30,275 nt of DNA from Sporomusa sp. (GCA_029256645.1 JAQSXM010000004.1:1-30275); one strand, 5' to 3'; positions 22,291-30,275 are shown, counted from the stretch's first letter. Translations and numbers: made by a program. The notes: a model not told the origin generated them from the letters alone.

Positions 22291-23388
22291 TTGAGGAAGG
22301 TTAACGTCGGGATTTTATTCGGGGGTAAGTCGGCTGAACATGAAGTTTCCTTACAGTCAGCAAAAAATGTTATTGATGCAATAGATAAAGAAAAATATGA
22401 TGTGACACTTATTGGGATAGATAAAACCGGGCAATGGCACTTAAATGACAGCTCGCAGTTTTTATTAAATAGTAATGATCCGAAATCTATTGCGTTAAGT
22501 AAAACAGGAAAAGATGTTGTTTTAGTTCCTGGCAAGGAAAGTGAAAAACTTTTACATATTACCGGTACCAATACAAGTGGCAGTATTGATGTTATATTTC
22601 CTATTCTGCACGGCCCCTTCGGTGAGGACGGTACGGTTCAGGGGCTGCTGAAACTAGCGAATGTTCCTTTTGTCGGGGCCGGGGTATTGGGATCGGCTGT
22701 TGGCATGGACAAAGATGTTACCAAGCGATTGCTACGGGATGCGGGTATTCCGATTGCTAAATTCCGGGTTGTTTATAAGTGGGAGCTGGATCAATTAGAC
22801 TTTAACGAGATTTCACGGTATCTGGGCTTACCTCTTTTTGTTAAGCCAGCAAACGCCGGATCCTCTGTTGGCGTTAGTAAGGTAAAGAATGAAGAACAGT
22901 TTTTAAAAGCTGTTGAGCTGGCATTTAGATTTGATACAAAGGTATTAATTGAAGAGTTTATAGCAGGCCGGGAAGTGGAGTGCGCTGTTTTAGGTAATGA
23001 GACACCAATAGCCTCCCGGATTGGAGCGATTATCGCTCAGCAGGAGTTTTACTCTTATGAAGCCAAGTACATAGATGAGAACGGGGCTATTCTGGAAATT
23101 CCAGCCAAGATCCCGGATGAGGTGGAGAAAGAAGTCCAGGATATTGCCATCAAGGCCTTTAAGGTGCTTTGCTGCGAAGGAATGGCCAGAGTAGATTTTT
23201 TCTTAACACCAGATAATAAAGCAGTAATCAATGAGATCAATACCATTCCCGGTTTCACTAAAATTAGCATGTATCCCAAGCTTTGGGAAATCAGCGGTAT
23301 AAGCTATCCAGCGCTAATTGACAAGCTAATCCAGTTAGCTTTGGAGCGGCATGCCAGAGAGCAGCATTTAAAAACATCGTACATCTAA
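22291..23388 (+). CDS. ddl: D-alanine--D-alanine ligase
   Basis: ATP-grasp enzyme joining two D-Ala for peptidoglycan synthesis; cytoplasmic, about 365 residues. N-terminal GILFGGKSAEHEVSLQSAKNV contains the catalytic glutamate and serine-bearing loop. The ATP-grasp region has FPILHGPFGEDGTVQGLL, GMDKDVTKRLLRDAGIP, LFVKPANAGSSVGVSKV and EFIAGREVECAVLG. The omega loop QQEFYSYEAKY carries the tyrosine seen in D-Ala-D-Ala enzymes rather than the phenylalanine of D-Ala-D-Lac ligases. The metal-binding end is ARVDFFLTPDNKAVINEINTIPGFTKISMYPKLW. I prefer TTG 22291 (MRKVNVGILFGG, GGGAG 8 nt upstream); an ATG at 22276 would add five residues. Confidence 0.94.
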   Translation: MRKVNVGILFGGKSAEHEVSLQSAKNVIDAIDKEKYDVTLIGIDKTGQWHLNDSSQFLLNSNDPKSIALSKTGKDVVLVPGKESEKLLHITGTNTSGSIDVIFPILHGPFGEDGTVQGLLKLANVPFVGAGVLGSAVGMDKDVTKRLLRDAGIPIAKFRVVYKWELDQLDFNEISRYLGLPLFVKPANAGSSVGVSKVKNEEQFLKAVELAFRFDTKVLIEEFIAGREVECAVLGNETPIASRIGAIIAQQEFYSYEAKYIDENGAILEIPAKIPDEVEKEVQDIAIKAFKVLCCEGMARVDFFLTPDNKAVINEINTIPGFTKISMYPKLWEISGISYPALIDKLIQLALERHAREQHLKTSYI

Positions 23389-23430
23389 AATAATTCTTTT
23401 GTGGTGCTCATGACTAACAAACACATAAAC

Positions 23431-23465
23431 CCTCATACTACGGGAACATTAAAATAAGTATGAGG
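23431..23465 (+). promoter_or_regulatory. Inverted repeat overlapping the ribosome site of the DUF5132-like gene
   Basis: CCTCATACT (23431-23439) complements AGTATGAGG (23457-23465), with a 17-nt loop. The right arm runs into GAGGAGG (23462-23468), the ribosome site of the gene starting at 23475, so pairing would partly mask it. Confidence 0.35.
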
Positions 23466-23474
23466 AGGTGCTTT

Positions 23475-24038
23475 ATGAACATTTTGCGTTTCGGAGCACG
23501 GATAATTAGTAGAAGCTCACCTGCATTATTGCTTGCTGGCGGTGCGGTGCTTGCTCTGACTCTGGTCCCGGTCCGGCATGGGTTACGGACTGTTGCGGTT
23601 AAAGCAACAAAGGGAGCCTTAATTGTTGGCGATGGGGTAAAAAATCTAACAGCCAAGCTGCGAGCCGAGGCTACCGATATTGTTGCAGAGGCACGCCAGA
23701 CAAGTCAGTGTTCTTGTTCTGACGACTCACTAAAATCACTCCGCTCGTGTGCAAAGGTTAAGGGACGCCGTATGGCCGTTGCCACTACCGTCGGGGTACT
23801 GAACATGAAAGAAAAGGCCAAATCCATTCGGGACGGGTTTACCGAGATTGTGGAAGAAGCGAAAGAGCTTCGCACAACAGACCCCTTGGTGGACGCAGGG
23901 CTATCAGGTGCAGAACTGACGAGTTCTGAGGGTATTGGTATAGAGATACCGCAGGATGGGCTTGAAGTCCCGCTAGGAGAGATTGGCCCGGATGCGCCAC
24001 GGAAAAGACGGACAACGTCGAAAAAAAATAACGATTAA
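23475..24038 (+). CDS. DUF5132-like protein with one membrane segment
   Basis: 187 residues. After MNILRFGARIISRSSPALLLAGGAVLALTLVPVRHGLRTVAVKATKGALIVGDGVKNLTAKLRAEATDIVAEARQ (hydrophobic segment about 15-35, then a helix matching the DUF5132 pattern), the middle has clustered cysteines (QCSCSDDSLKSLRSC). A second KEKAKSIRDGFTEIVEEAKELR helix resembles the first, followed by an acidic, low-complexity tail and a basic end (RKRRTTSKKNND). ATG 23475 has GAGGAGG 6 nt upstream. DUF5132 proteins are commonly near P-type metal ATPases, and one lies on the opposite strand here. Function unknown. Confidence 0.7.
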   Translation: MNILRFGARIISRSSPALLLAGGAVLALTLVPVRHGLRTVAVKATKGALIVGDGVKNLTAKLRAEATDIVAEARQTSQCSCSDDSLKSLRSCAKVKGRRMAVATTVGVLNMKEKAKSIRDGFTEIVEEAKELRTTDPLVDAGLSGAELTSSEGIGIEIPQDGLEVPLGEIGPDAPRKRRTTSKKNND

Positions 24039-24081
24039 ATACCAAAACCCTCCGCAATAAAGCAGGAGGGTTTTGGTATTT
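24037..24081. terminator. Bidirectional terminator between convergent genes
   Basis: A perfect 17-bp stem, AAATACCAAAACCCTCC (24037-24053) with its complement at 24065-24081 and an 11-nt loop, lies exactly between the plus-strand DUF5132-like gene and the minus-strand small membrane protein gene. A- and T-rich ends on both arms allow action in both directions. Confidence 0.85.
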
Positions 24082-24229
24082 ATGGGTGCTGGGATTCACC
24101 GGTTAGTTTACGGGTAGCTTCTTTAGTCCCGCAGGCTTTACCTAATCCGTAGACGAGTGGAATTCCAATGGCGTGGACAAGCAGGAAAGTGCCCCAGCCA
24201 ATTGCGGGACGCATGAGCATCCAATACAT
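24080..24229 (-). CDS. Small membrane protein downstream of the P-type ATPase
   Basis: 49 residues: MYWMLMRPAIGWGTFLLVHAIGIPLVYGLGKACGTKEATRKLTGESQHP, with one membrane helix (about residues 8-30) and a polar tail. ATG 24229 is chosen because AGGAGGTGGTGTG directly precedes it. It begins 41 bp after the ATPase gene on the same strand, so it is likely co-transcribed and may be an accessory peptide of that pump. No family recognised. Confidence 0.6.
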   Translation of the reverse strand: MYWMLMRPAIGWGTFLLVHAIGIPLVYGLGKACGTKEATRKLTGESQHP

Positions 24230-24270
24230 CACACCACCTCCTGAAGGTAGTATCTGCGCCAAGAATAAAT

Positions 24271-27200
24271 CTATTCGACGACCCTCTTATGCAGCATAGC
24301 ATTAATGCCAAAATCGGCTATAGAGGTAAAAACAGCCAGTAAGGTAGCGAGTAGCCAGTCACCGCTCGTCAGAGCTACAGTACTAAAAATTGGTTGCAGG
24401 ACCGGTACGTGGATAATACCAACAACCATAGCCAGAGAAAGTAAAAACGCCCATACTAAAGGGGGGTTGCTAAAAATACCGGCATTGCCACTCTCCCGCT
24501 CAATCCGGCAATCAAACAGATGAACAAATTGGCTTATGGCCAATTGCGCAAGTGTGATCGTCCGGGCCTTTAGTAAGTTACCTGTTCTAATTAGCTTCCA
24601 GGAAAATAAGGCCACACTTGTAACACCGATTAAGATACCACGGGTAATGACCTTGCGCCCTAAACCACCACAAAAGACGCTTTCGTTTGCAGCTTTCGGC
24701 GATTGGCTCATGATGTTTTTGGCAGGAGGGTCATTAACTAGGGCAATAGCCGGTAAGCCGTCGCCAATCAGATTTATCCAGAGCAGTTGTATGGGAATGA
24801 GCGGTAATGGCAGGCCTGCCACCGCAGCCAATAACATCAGGATCACCTCACCAATGTTGGTGGCTACCAGATACCGTATTGCTTTACGAATATTTGCATA
24901 GATAGAGCGTCCTTCTGCCATGGCATGTACGATCGTTGCGAAGTTATCATCTGCCAGTGTCATACTTGCCGCCTGTTTGGTAACGTCTGTCCCCATAATA
25001 CCCATCGCTATTCCGATATCGGCACACTTTACCGCCGGGGCATCATTTACCCCATCACCGGTCATGGCCACAACAAATCCCTTGCCCTTTAGCGCTTTAA
25101 CAATACGCAACTTTTGCTGAGGTGATGTCCGGGCATATACGCTGACATTGCCTACAATCTCTGCCAGTTTACTATCAGACATACCATCTAGTTCAGTTCC
25201 CAAAAGAATTCGCCCGGTGTTGTCAATTAAGCCTATTTCACAGGCAATGGCCTTGGCGGTCAGAGGGTGGTCCCCGGTAATCATGATGACTTTAACCCCG
25301 GCAGCCTTGCATTGAGTAATTGCCTCAGGCACCTCCGGACGGGGGGGATCGACCATACCGGCTAACCCACAAAAGACAAGTTGCGCTTCTAGAACACTAT
25401 CTTGTTCTTCGCCATGATAATGCGGTAGATCCCGGTACGCACAAGCAAGCACACGTAGGGCTTTTGCCGCCATATGTCTGTTTGCCTGCGCAATCATTTC
25501 CCGGGAAATAGCGTCTAATGGTAGAATTTGACCATCTTTGACATAATGAGTACAAATTGAGAGGATTTTATCAACTGCCCCCTTGCAGTACAGGGTTGTC
25601 TGAGCCTGTTCATTCTGGCAAACGACAGACATCATTCGCCGTTCAGCTTCGAAAGGAAGTTCTTTTAGACGCCGGTAGGTACTTTCAAGGTGCTTTTGAT
25701 CTAAGCCTGCTTTGGCGGCAACGGTGATAAGCGCCCCTTCCGTGGGATCTCCGGCAATCCCCCAGCCTGCTTGTCTGGTTCTGGCAATTGATATTACCTT
25801 ATCTTTATCTTTGCTCACCTTGTCTGCTACAAGGTGAGCATTGTTGCATAGGGCGCCGCTTTTGAGTGTTGACATTAATTCAGTATTGCCGCCAGGCAAA
25901 ATAGCTGTCTTGTCAAGCCAGAAACTGCCAGAGGGGCAATACCCTTCGCCGGTTATTTGCCAGGTACGGTCAAGGGTGTAAATCTCCCGCACCGTCATCT
26001 TATTCTGGGTTAACGTTCCTGTCTTGTCTGAACAAATGGCGGTTGCGCAGCCGAGAGTCTCGATAGAGGATAGTTTGCGGATGATAATATTGCGTTTACT
26101 CATACGCTGGACGCCCATGGCCAGAGCAATGATCACAATGGCAGTTAAGCCTTCGGGGATCGCGGCTACTGCCAGGCTGGTTGCCGTCTGAAACATGGTG
26201 AGTGCCCTTTCGCCCCGCAGCAACCCAGTTAGAAATACTAATCCGGACACGCCAAGACAGCCGTAGACAAGCGTTTTGCCCAGTTCCTCAAGCCGCTTTT
26301 GTAATGGGGTAATGTCTCCTTCGTGATTTTGAATGAGAGCAGCGATTTTCCCCATTTCAGTCGCCATACCGGTAGCCACAACAATGGCAGTTGCCCGTCC
26401 CCGGGTTACACTTGTACCCATAAACGCCATATTGCGCCGGTCTGCAGGCAGGCACTCAGGCCGGCAGAGGGTATTGGCTTCTTTGCTGACAGGGAGTGTC
26501 TCGCCGGTTAAGGCTGCTTCCTCCACTTCAAAATGAGAGGTTGTTAGTAAACGTACATCTGCAGGGACATGATCGCCGGCCGCCAGGATAATAACATCAC
26601 CGGGAACCCGGGTTTCGGCTAAAACGGAGGTGCTTCGTCCTCCTCTTACAACACGCGCCTGTGGCGCAGATAATCCTCTTAGTGATGTAAGAGAATTATT
26701 GGAGTTCCTTTCCTGCATGACACCAAAGAGAGCATTGGCAATAACAACTCCAAGGGTGAGTAGTGCATCTGTTGTCTTGCCGATAGCAAAGGTAAGTCCT
26801 GCAGTTCCCAGTAAAACCTGGACCATAAAATCCTTAAATTGGTTGGCCAGCAGCTGCCTAAAAGATGGTTTTTTCGCCTCGTGTAAGGCGTTTTTTCCAT
26901 ATTGGTCAATTCGTAGTTGCGCATCCCGTTCGGAAAGGCCAAACCTATTGGAGGTGTTTAATGCCTTACACACCTCAGGGGCAGCTTCCGCATGCCAGAA
27001 ATGTTGAGTACAAACAGGCTGCGTATTTGAGTTGCTATTGTCAGGACAACATAAAATATTGCTGTTTTTCTGCGCAAATTGCTGGAGATCTATTTGAACT
27101 TGCCGGCGCTGCTTTCTGCGTGGCAGCAATCGGGTTGAATTGCAGATAACTGCCAAAGTGCTTAGATTTAACAGCAGTCCTGCGGTCAGTGGTGATATCA

Positions 27201-27486
27201 GTTGGGTAGCAGCTAAGGCCATGCCAATGATATTAAAACCGGCAGACAGTGATCGATTTTGCCTGATTAGCTGATTGGTGCGTCGGCCCAGTTGTATTGT
27301 ACGGGCTATTTCGCGTGGATCGTCGTTAGCAATTATGATATCGGCAGCCTGAATGGCCTGATGTGTTCCAGTCATACCCATGGCAAGACCGACGTTGCTG
27401 ACCGCAAAGGCAGGGGCGTCATTTGTTCCGTCTCCAACCATAGCAACCTGCTTGCCGGTACGCTGGAGCTCTTCAATTTTTTGCAC
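24271..27486 (-). CDS. Tandem P-type ATPase, downstream part: end of module 1 plus complete P2A (Ca2+-type) module
   Basis: Frameshifted continuation of the gene starting at 29275; homology extends upstream of 27486 to about 27710. The first residues finish module 1 (VAMVGDGTNDAPAFAVSNVGLAMG and two helices). A complete P2A ATPase follows: actuator loop TGETLPVSK, VAAIPEGLTAIVIIALAMG, phosphorylation site CSDKTGTLTQNKMTV, nucleotide-binding KGAVDKILS, hinge TGDGVNDAPAVKCADIGIAMG, and transport helices with TNIGEV and NLIGDGLPAIALVNDPP. Compared with SERCA the E of PEGL, N/E of NIGEV and N/D of NLIGD are kept, while the threonine before the D is glycine. This suggests Ca2+ or Mn2+ export with altered site geometry. 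At 1071 residues it is longer than a single pump because of the fused module-1 end. Confidence 0.85.
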   Translation of the reverse strand: MQKIEELQRTGKQVAMVGDGTNDAPAFAVSNVGLAMGMTGTHQAIQAADIIIANDDPREIARTIQLGRRTNQLIRQNRSLSAGFNIIGMALAATQLISPLTAGLLLNLSTLAVICNSTRLLPRRKQRRQVQIDLQQFAQKNSNILCCPDNSNSNTQPVCTQHFWHAEAAPEVCKALNTSNRFGLSERDAQLRIDQYGKNALHEAKKPSFRQLLANQFKDFMVQVLLGTAGLTFAIGKTTDALLTLGVVIANALFGVMQERNSNNSLTSLRGLSAPQARVVRGGRSTSVLAETRVPGDVIILAAGDHVPADVRLLTTSHFEVEEAALTGETLPVSKEANTLCRPECLPADRRNMAFMGTSVTRGRATAIVVATGMATEMGKIAALIQNHEGDITPLQKRLEELGKTLVYGCLGVSGLVFLTGLLRGERALTMFQTATSLAVAAIPEGLTAIVIIALAMGVQRMSKRNIIIRKLSSIETLGCATAICSDKTGTLTQNKMTVREIYTLDRTWQITGEGYCPSGSFWLDKTAILPGGNTELMSTLKSGALCNNAHLVADKVSKDKDKVISIARTRQAGWGIAGDPTEGALITVAAKAGLDQKHLESTYRRLKELPFEAERRMMSVVCQNEQAQTTLYCKGAVDKILSICTHYVKDGQILPLDAISREMIAQANRHMAAKALRVLACAYRDLPHYHGEEQDSVLEAQLVFCGLAGMVDPPRPEVPEAITQCKAAGVKVIMITGDHPLTAKAIACEIGLIDNTGRILLGTELDGMSDSKLAEIVGNVSVYARTSPQQKLRIVKALKGKGFVVAMTGDGVNDAPAVKCADIGIAMGIMGTDVTKQAASMTLADDNFATIVHAMAEGRSIYANIRKAIRYLVATNIGEVILMLLAAVAGLPLPLIPIQLLWINLIGDGLPAIALVNDPPAKNIMSQSPKAANESVFCGGLGRKVITRGILIGVTSVALFSWKLIRTGNLLKARTITLAQLAISQFVHLFDCRIERESGNAGIFSNPPLVWAFLLSLAMVVGIIHVPVLQPIFSTVALTSGDWLLATLLAVFTSIADFGINAMLHKRVVE

Positions 27487-27703
27487 TTTATGTGCAGGGA
27501 GCAGTGAATTCCATTGTGTTGTCAGACCGAGCGCGGCAGCTGCAGGTTCGGCAGCTGCTGCCGAGTCACCGGTGATAAGCGCAAGATCCCTGACGCCGAG
27601 AGAACGGAGGTGGTGAATGGCTGTGTAACTTTCGGGTTTTATCCGGTCACTAATGCTGATAAGGCCAATGAGTCGCCGGTTTACCGCTACATAGATAAGG
27701 CTA

Positions 27704-29275
27704 TTATCCGGTACGTTCCAGATGCGTGATCCTGGTCTTGTCCTGCGAGAGGGGAACCTTATCTTGTTTCATAAGCAAGCGATTGCCGACAGTAATGGTT
27801 TTCTTATCGATAATGGCCCGTACACCATAACCCACAAGTGATTGGCCGTCAGCAGGGGCAGGGGGTAACGGAATGTCCCGTTTTTGGGCTTCGCTAATGA
27901 GCAGTTTGGCCAGGGGATGACTAATGGATGTTTCGGCTGAAGCAGCAAGAGCCAGCAGCTCATTCTCGTTATAATCGGGCGACAGCGGGACAATCTGGTC
28001 AAGCCGCGGCAGTGCTGCCGTCAAGGTTCCTGTTTTGTCAAACAACACAGTGTCAATGTTGCCAATACACTCTAACGCGGTATTTTCTCTCATGAAGGTT
28101 CCCCGTTCAGCTGCTGCGACTGCTGCCGTTCCGAGGGCTGCGCTCCGGGACAAGACAAGGGCGGCAGGACAGCCGGCAAGCAGTACAGCCAGGCTGCGCA
28201 TCAAATCATATGTCAGGATAAATACGGTTCCTGCAATAGCCAGAGCCCAACCCATGAGTCTGCCGGCATGTCGGTCAGGCAGCAAAGTTTTCGTTTTTTT
28301 AGACTGTATTTCTTCTGCCAGGCAAGCAATTAGCGCCATTGAGGTTGTGTTGCCAACCTTATCTGCCCTGAGTGTTAACAGGCCGGTCTGAACATGGCTG
28401 CCTGCGAAAACCATATCACCCATAACTTTAAGCTGTGGCTGATAGTCACCCGCTATGGCGGTCTGGGTAATTGTTGCCTCTCCCTCGATAACCTGACCGT
28501 CAACCGGGATGCATTCACCTGGATGGATGAGAATGATATCCCCTTCACGCAGAGCAGCGGCGTTGACCGATTGCTTATGACTGCCTGTTACGCGCCATGC
28601 CTTTTGCTGCTTATTTACAATAAGGTTTTGAATACGCTCATTAGACTTAACTTGCAGAGTTGACCTAAATAGATTAGTTAGGTGTATCAGCCAGAGAACC
28701 GATAACCCCATGAGGCTTTCCCGCATTGCCAGTAAAACCAGGGTAGCAGAAAATAGGATAAGATCATGGTTGATCTTATTCTTCTTGGCATATACCTCAA
28801 AGCCGTCGCGCAGGATGGGATACCCACTGATAATTGTTGTTATGGCCGCAAGGTTAAATATTCGGGAGGAAGAGGCAAGCGGTGAGGTACCGATTAACCA
28901 GCGTTTTAGCACTAGACCTGCCAAAACCCCACCTGTTATCACCGTATACAGGGACTGGGGCTGAGTCACTTCTGTTGCAGCAGTGACGGGAGCAGCCAGG
29001 GGGGGCTGCAACTGGCCCTCTGCTGTAAAATAAGCCTGACCGGTAGTGGCAATCAATTGCTGAATCTCCGGTAAGCCGGTTAGCTTGTGGTCAAAATGGA
29101 TAAGCGCTCTCCCTGTTAAGGGGTTTGCAGTGACTGCGCAGATGCCCTTTTCGCTCAACAACACTTTTACAAGATGCTGAGCATACTGCGGGTTGTGCCG
29201 GAGCCCTTCGATCGATATTCGTAAACGGCCAGGAATCAATCTATACTCACTTGTCACAATTATTGCTGCAGTCAA
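27704..29275 (-). CDS. Tandem P-type ATPase, upstream part: HMA-like domain and P1B-like module 1 (ends at a frameshift)
   Basis: N-terminal part of a roughly 1,670-codon double P-type ATPase. Residues 10-70 form an HMA-like fold without the CxxC metal site (YRLIPGRLRISIEGLRHNPQ...RALIHFDH). Membrane helices follow. The actuator loop reads AIAGDYQPQLK where TGES is expected. Then come GCPAALVLSRSAALG (P1B CPx-like motif), the phosphorylation site LFDKTGTLT and the HP motif SISHPLAKLL. The frame stops at LERTG (TAA, 27704-27706), but the next frame continues without a break: DNSLIYVAVNRRLIGLISISDRIKPESY...VRDLALITGDSAAAAEP...HKVQKIEELQ. One base change in length near 27707-27711 separates them. 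TTG 29275 is preferred (AGGAGG 9 nt upstream); the ATG at 29284 abuts the ribosome site. Confidence 0.82.
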   Translation of the reverse strand: MTAAIIVTSEYRLIPGRLRISIEGLRHNPQYAQHLVKVLLSEKGICAVTANPLTGRALIHFDHKLTGLPEIQQLIATTGQAYFTAEGQLQPPLAAPVTAATEVTQPQSLYTVITGGVLAGLVLKRWLIGTSPLASSSRIFNLAAITTIISGYPILRDGFEVYAKKNKINHDLILFSATLVLLAMRESLMGLSVLWLIHLTNLFRSTLQVKSNERIQNLIVNKQQKAWRVTGSHKQSVNAAALREGDIILIHPGECIPVDGQVIEGEATITQTAIAGDYQPQLKVMGDMVFAGSHVQTGLLTLRADKVGNTTSMALIACLAEEIQSKKTKTLLPDRHAGRLMGWALAIAGTVFILTYDLMRSLAVLLAGCPAALVLSRSAALGTAAVAAAERGTFMRENTALECIGNIDTVLFDKTGTLTAALPRLDQIVPLSPDYNENELLALAASAETSISHPLAKLLISEAQKRDIPLPPAPADGQSLVGYGVRAIIDKKTITVGNRLLMKQDKVPLSQDKTRITHLERTG

Positions 29276-29293
29276 AAGAAACATCCTCCTTTA

Positions 29294-29332
29294 AAAAATC
29301 AACAGCAAGGAGTCATATATCTCCTTGCTGTT
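29294..29332 (-). terminator. Terminator just upstream of the P-type ATPase ribosome site
   Basis: On the minus strand a perfect 12-bp stem (AACAGCAAGGAG at 29301-29312 with CTCCTTGCTGTT at 29321-29332, 8-nt loop) is followed by GATTTTTT and then directly by AAAGGAGG, the ATPase ribosome site. It terminates the small gene at 29355-29588 or attenuates transcription into the ATPase gene. Confidence 0.75.
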
Positions 29333-29354
29333 AGCACTGATGGGATTTCACAGA

Positions 29355-29588
29355 CTAGAAAAGTTTTAATCGCGTCCAGGAAATTCCTGCAAGCAAGTTA
29401 TCTTTTGATTCTTTACTTTTTTTCTTAATATAGCCAAAAAACTGTCCCATAAATTCTTCCCAGATTTTTACTACTGCCTCTTTAGTCTGGGGGGATTGGC
29501 GTCTAAGTTCGATACTCATATCAATAGCCTCATGCAACTCGCGGCGCGCATTTGAAATTTTCTGATGCAACAATTCAACAGTAGCCAA
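29355..29588 (-). CDS. Small soluble hypothetical protein
   Basis: 77 residues, MATVELLHQKISNARRELHEAIDMSIELRRQSPQTKEAVVKIWEEF and on, with a strongly helical, charged N-terminal half and a basic KKKSKESKDN segment near the end. TTG 29588 is favoured (GGGAGG 5-6 nt upstream); the GTG at 29606 lies before that site. The helical pair recalls Spo0E-like phosphatases, but their SQELD signature is missing, so I do not assign it. It is followed by the terminator at 29294-29332. Confidence 0.55.
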   Translation of the reverse strand: MATVELLHQKISNARRELHEAIDMSIELRRQSPQTKEAVVKIWEEFMGQFFGYIKKKSKESKDNLLAGISWTRLKLF

Positions 29589-29665
29589 TTTTTCCTCCCG
29601 ACACACTTATTTACCTGGAAACGGCCTATGCCTATATAGAACGTGTTCAAGTATTTTAAGCAGGC

Positions 29666-29692
29666 GGATGGTGTGTTGTCAACACACCATCC
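29666..29692. terminator. Long near-perfect palindrome (hairpin) after the DUF5132 gene
   Basis: GGATGGTGTGTTG (29666-29678), one T, CAACACACCATCC (29680-29692), with further imperfect pairing outside (GCAGGC/CGCTGC). It lies 44 bp past the stop of the minus-strand DUF5132-type gene. There is no strong T-run, so it is a terminator-like or repetitive palindromic hairpin. Confidence 0.55.
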
Positions 29693-29735
29693 CGCTGCAT
29701 CTGCAAACTACTTACTGCGGAATATATACATTAGC

Positions 29736-30272
29736 TTAGGTAGAACTTTCTTCCGGTGCAAGTGGCCCAGCCTCTCCCGGATCATCAAGGGAATCTTTAA
29801 AGCGTTCAAACTGGGCTTCACTTACCAGATCCTCAATATCTTCACGCATACCGCTGAATAATCCTTGAGCCTGATCGGTCAAACCGAGCACACCCTGAAC
29901 TGTCTTAACCGCCAGGGGGCGTAGTTTTTCCCGGACGCTTGGCAGCAAAACGGCCCCGACAACAGCTGCTCCTAACCAGAAGGTCAGGTCTTGGCCTGTA
30001 CGCATTTTGATCTCGTGGTTAACACGGCGTTTGCTTCTGGTGAAACTATTCATGTCCGGACTTTGTTCAACTAATTCGGTTAGTTCAGATAAATGAAGTA
30101 ATTCTGCCCGTTCCTTACGGATCATCTGTTGTAGTACCCTGCGGGCGTAAGGATCTGTTACAGTGCTTAATCTCTGTTCATAACTATGTATTGCACCAAG
30201 CTTGGCACGAAATACCTGTTCAAGCCCCATGACTGTTTCATCATTGCTGGTTCCCAGGGCTAACTCACGCAT
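29736..30272 (-). CDS. DUF5132-type protein with helical N-terminal domain (start may lie outside the window)
   Basis: At least 178 residues. The N-terminal half is helical and ferritin-like in pattern (LEQVFRAKLGAIHSYEQRLSTVTDPYARRVLQQMIRKERAELLHLSELTELV). Then a membrane-like segment (DLTFWLGAAVVGAVLLPSVREKLRPLAVKTVQGVLGLTDQAQGLFSGMREDIEDLVSEAQFE) fits DUF5132, often found with metal-transporting P-type ATPases; an ATPase lies downstream on the same strand. The tail is acidic (DDPGEAGPLAPEESST). The ATG at 30272 is 4 bases from the window edge, so the ribosome site cannot be seen and the true start may be further upstream. It shares the DUF5132-like helix with the protein at 23475-24038. 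Role unknown. Confidence 0.65.
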   Translation of the reverse strand: MRELALGTSNDETVMGLEQVFRAKLGAIHSYEQRLSTVTDPYARRVLQQMIRKERAELLHLSELTELVEQSPDMNSFTRSKRRVNHEIKMRTGQDLTFWLGAAVVGAVLLPSVREKLRPLAVKTVQGVLGLTDQAQGLFSGMREDIEDLVSEAQFERFKDSLDDPGEAGPLAPEESST

Positions 30273-30275
30273 ACG

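Noticed and set aside
29355..29588. Spo0E-like phosphatase
   Set aside because: Helical size is similar, but the SQELD signature is absent.
1..30275. tRNA, rRNA, CRISPR array, complete insertion sequence
   Set aside because: None seen on reading both strands; no regular spacer-repeat pattern and no transposase frame.

Overview
The window looks like a chromosomal stretch from an anaerobic, diderm, spore-forming Firmicute, most likely a Negativicute of the Sporomusa/Pelosinus type. This is inferred from several features: sigma54-dependent control in a Firmicute-like background, Etf coupled to a membrane FeS/quinone oxidoreductase, a lysine riboswitch with an intrinsic terminator, strong AGGAGG ribosome sites, and frequent GTG/TTG starts. 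No rRNA, tRNA, CRISPR array or complete transposon was seen.

Layout. (1) 1-3934, minus strand: an oligopeptide/dipeptide ABC transporter operon (permease B, a permease C broken by an internal deletion, ATPases D and F) with no substrate-binding protein. It is followed by the start of a beta-lactamase-like serine hydrolase whose ribosome site can be locked in a 13-bp hairpin. (2) 4236-5138: a short secreted D,D-carboxypeptidase and its terminator. (3) 5621-12646: a sigma54 enhancer-binding regulator, then a sodium:solute symporter, a class I aminotransferase and two D-2-hydroxyacid dehydrogenases. There are two good -24/-12 promoters (7534-7550 and 9240-9256), a weaker third (11547-11563), a palindromic/tandem AT-rich candidate enhancer (7343-7400) and a leader terminator (7641-7681). 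(4) 12676-20167: a lysine riboswitch with terminator, followed by DUF441, a 2Fe-2S protein, an HcnB-like flavoprotein, a BFD-type 2Fe-2S protein, an HcnC/DAO-type flavoprotein, EtfB, EtfA and a membrane-bound FeS Etf:quinone oxidoreductase of the EMO type. (5) 20243-20430: a decayed second copy of the 3' end and terminator of the carboxypeptidase gene of region 2. The two copies bracket regions 3 and 4. (6) 20585-24038: YtxH-like protein, a small membrane coiled-coil protein, MsrB (flanked by inverted repeats and with a 93-bp tandem duplication of its 3' end), D-Ala-D-Ala ligase and a DUF5132-like protein. (7) 24080-30275, minus strand: a small membrane protein, a very large tandem P-type ATPase (P1B-like module plus P2A Ca-type module) interrupted by one frameshift, a small soluble protein and a DUF5132-type protein.

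How it may work. Regions 3 and 4 look like one amino-acid-derivative utilisation island: uptake by a Na+ symporter, transamination, reduction of 2-oxo acids, and oxidation of an amino acid or N-alkyl amino acid by a multi-subunit FAD/FeS dehydrogenase. Its electrons would pass through EtfAB to a membrane quinone oxidoreductase. The most striking point is that the dehydrogenase-Etf-EMO operon lies behind a lysine riboswitch built as an OFF switch. An OFF switch fits salvage or import of lysine (for example release of lysine from a lysine conjugate) better than lysine degradation. The substrate is inference; the architecture is read directly from the sequence.
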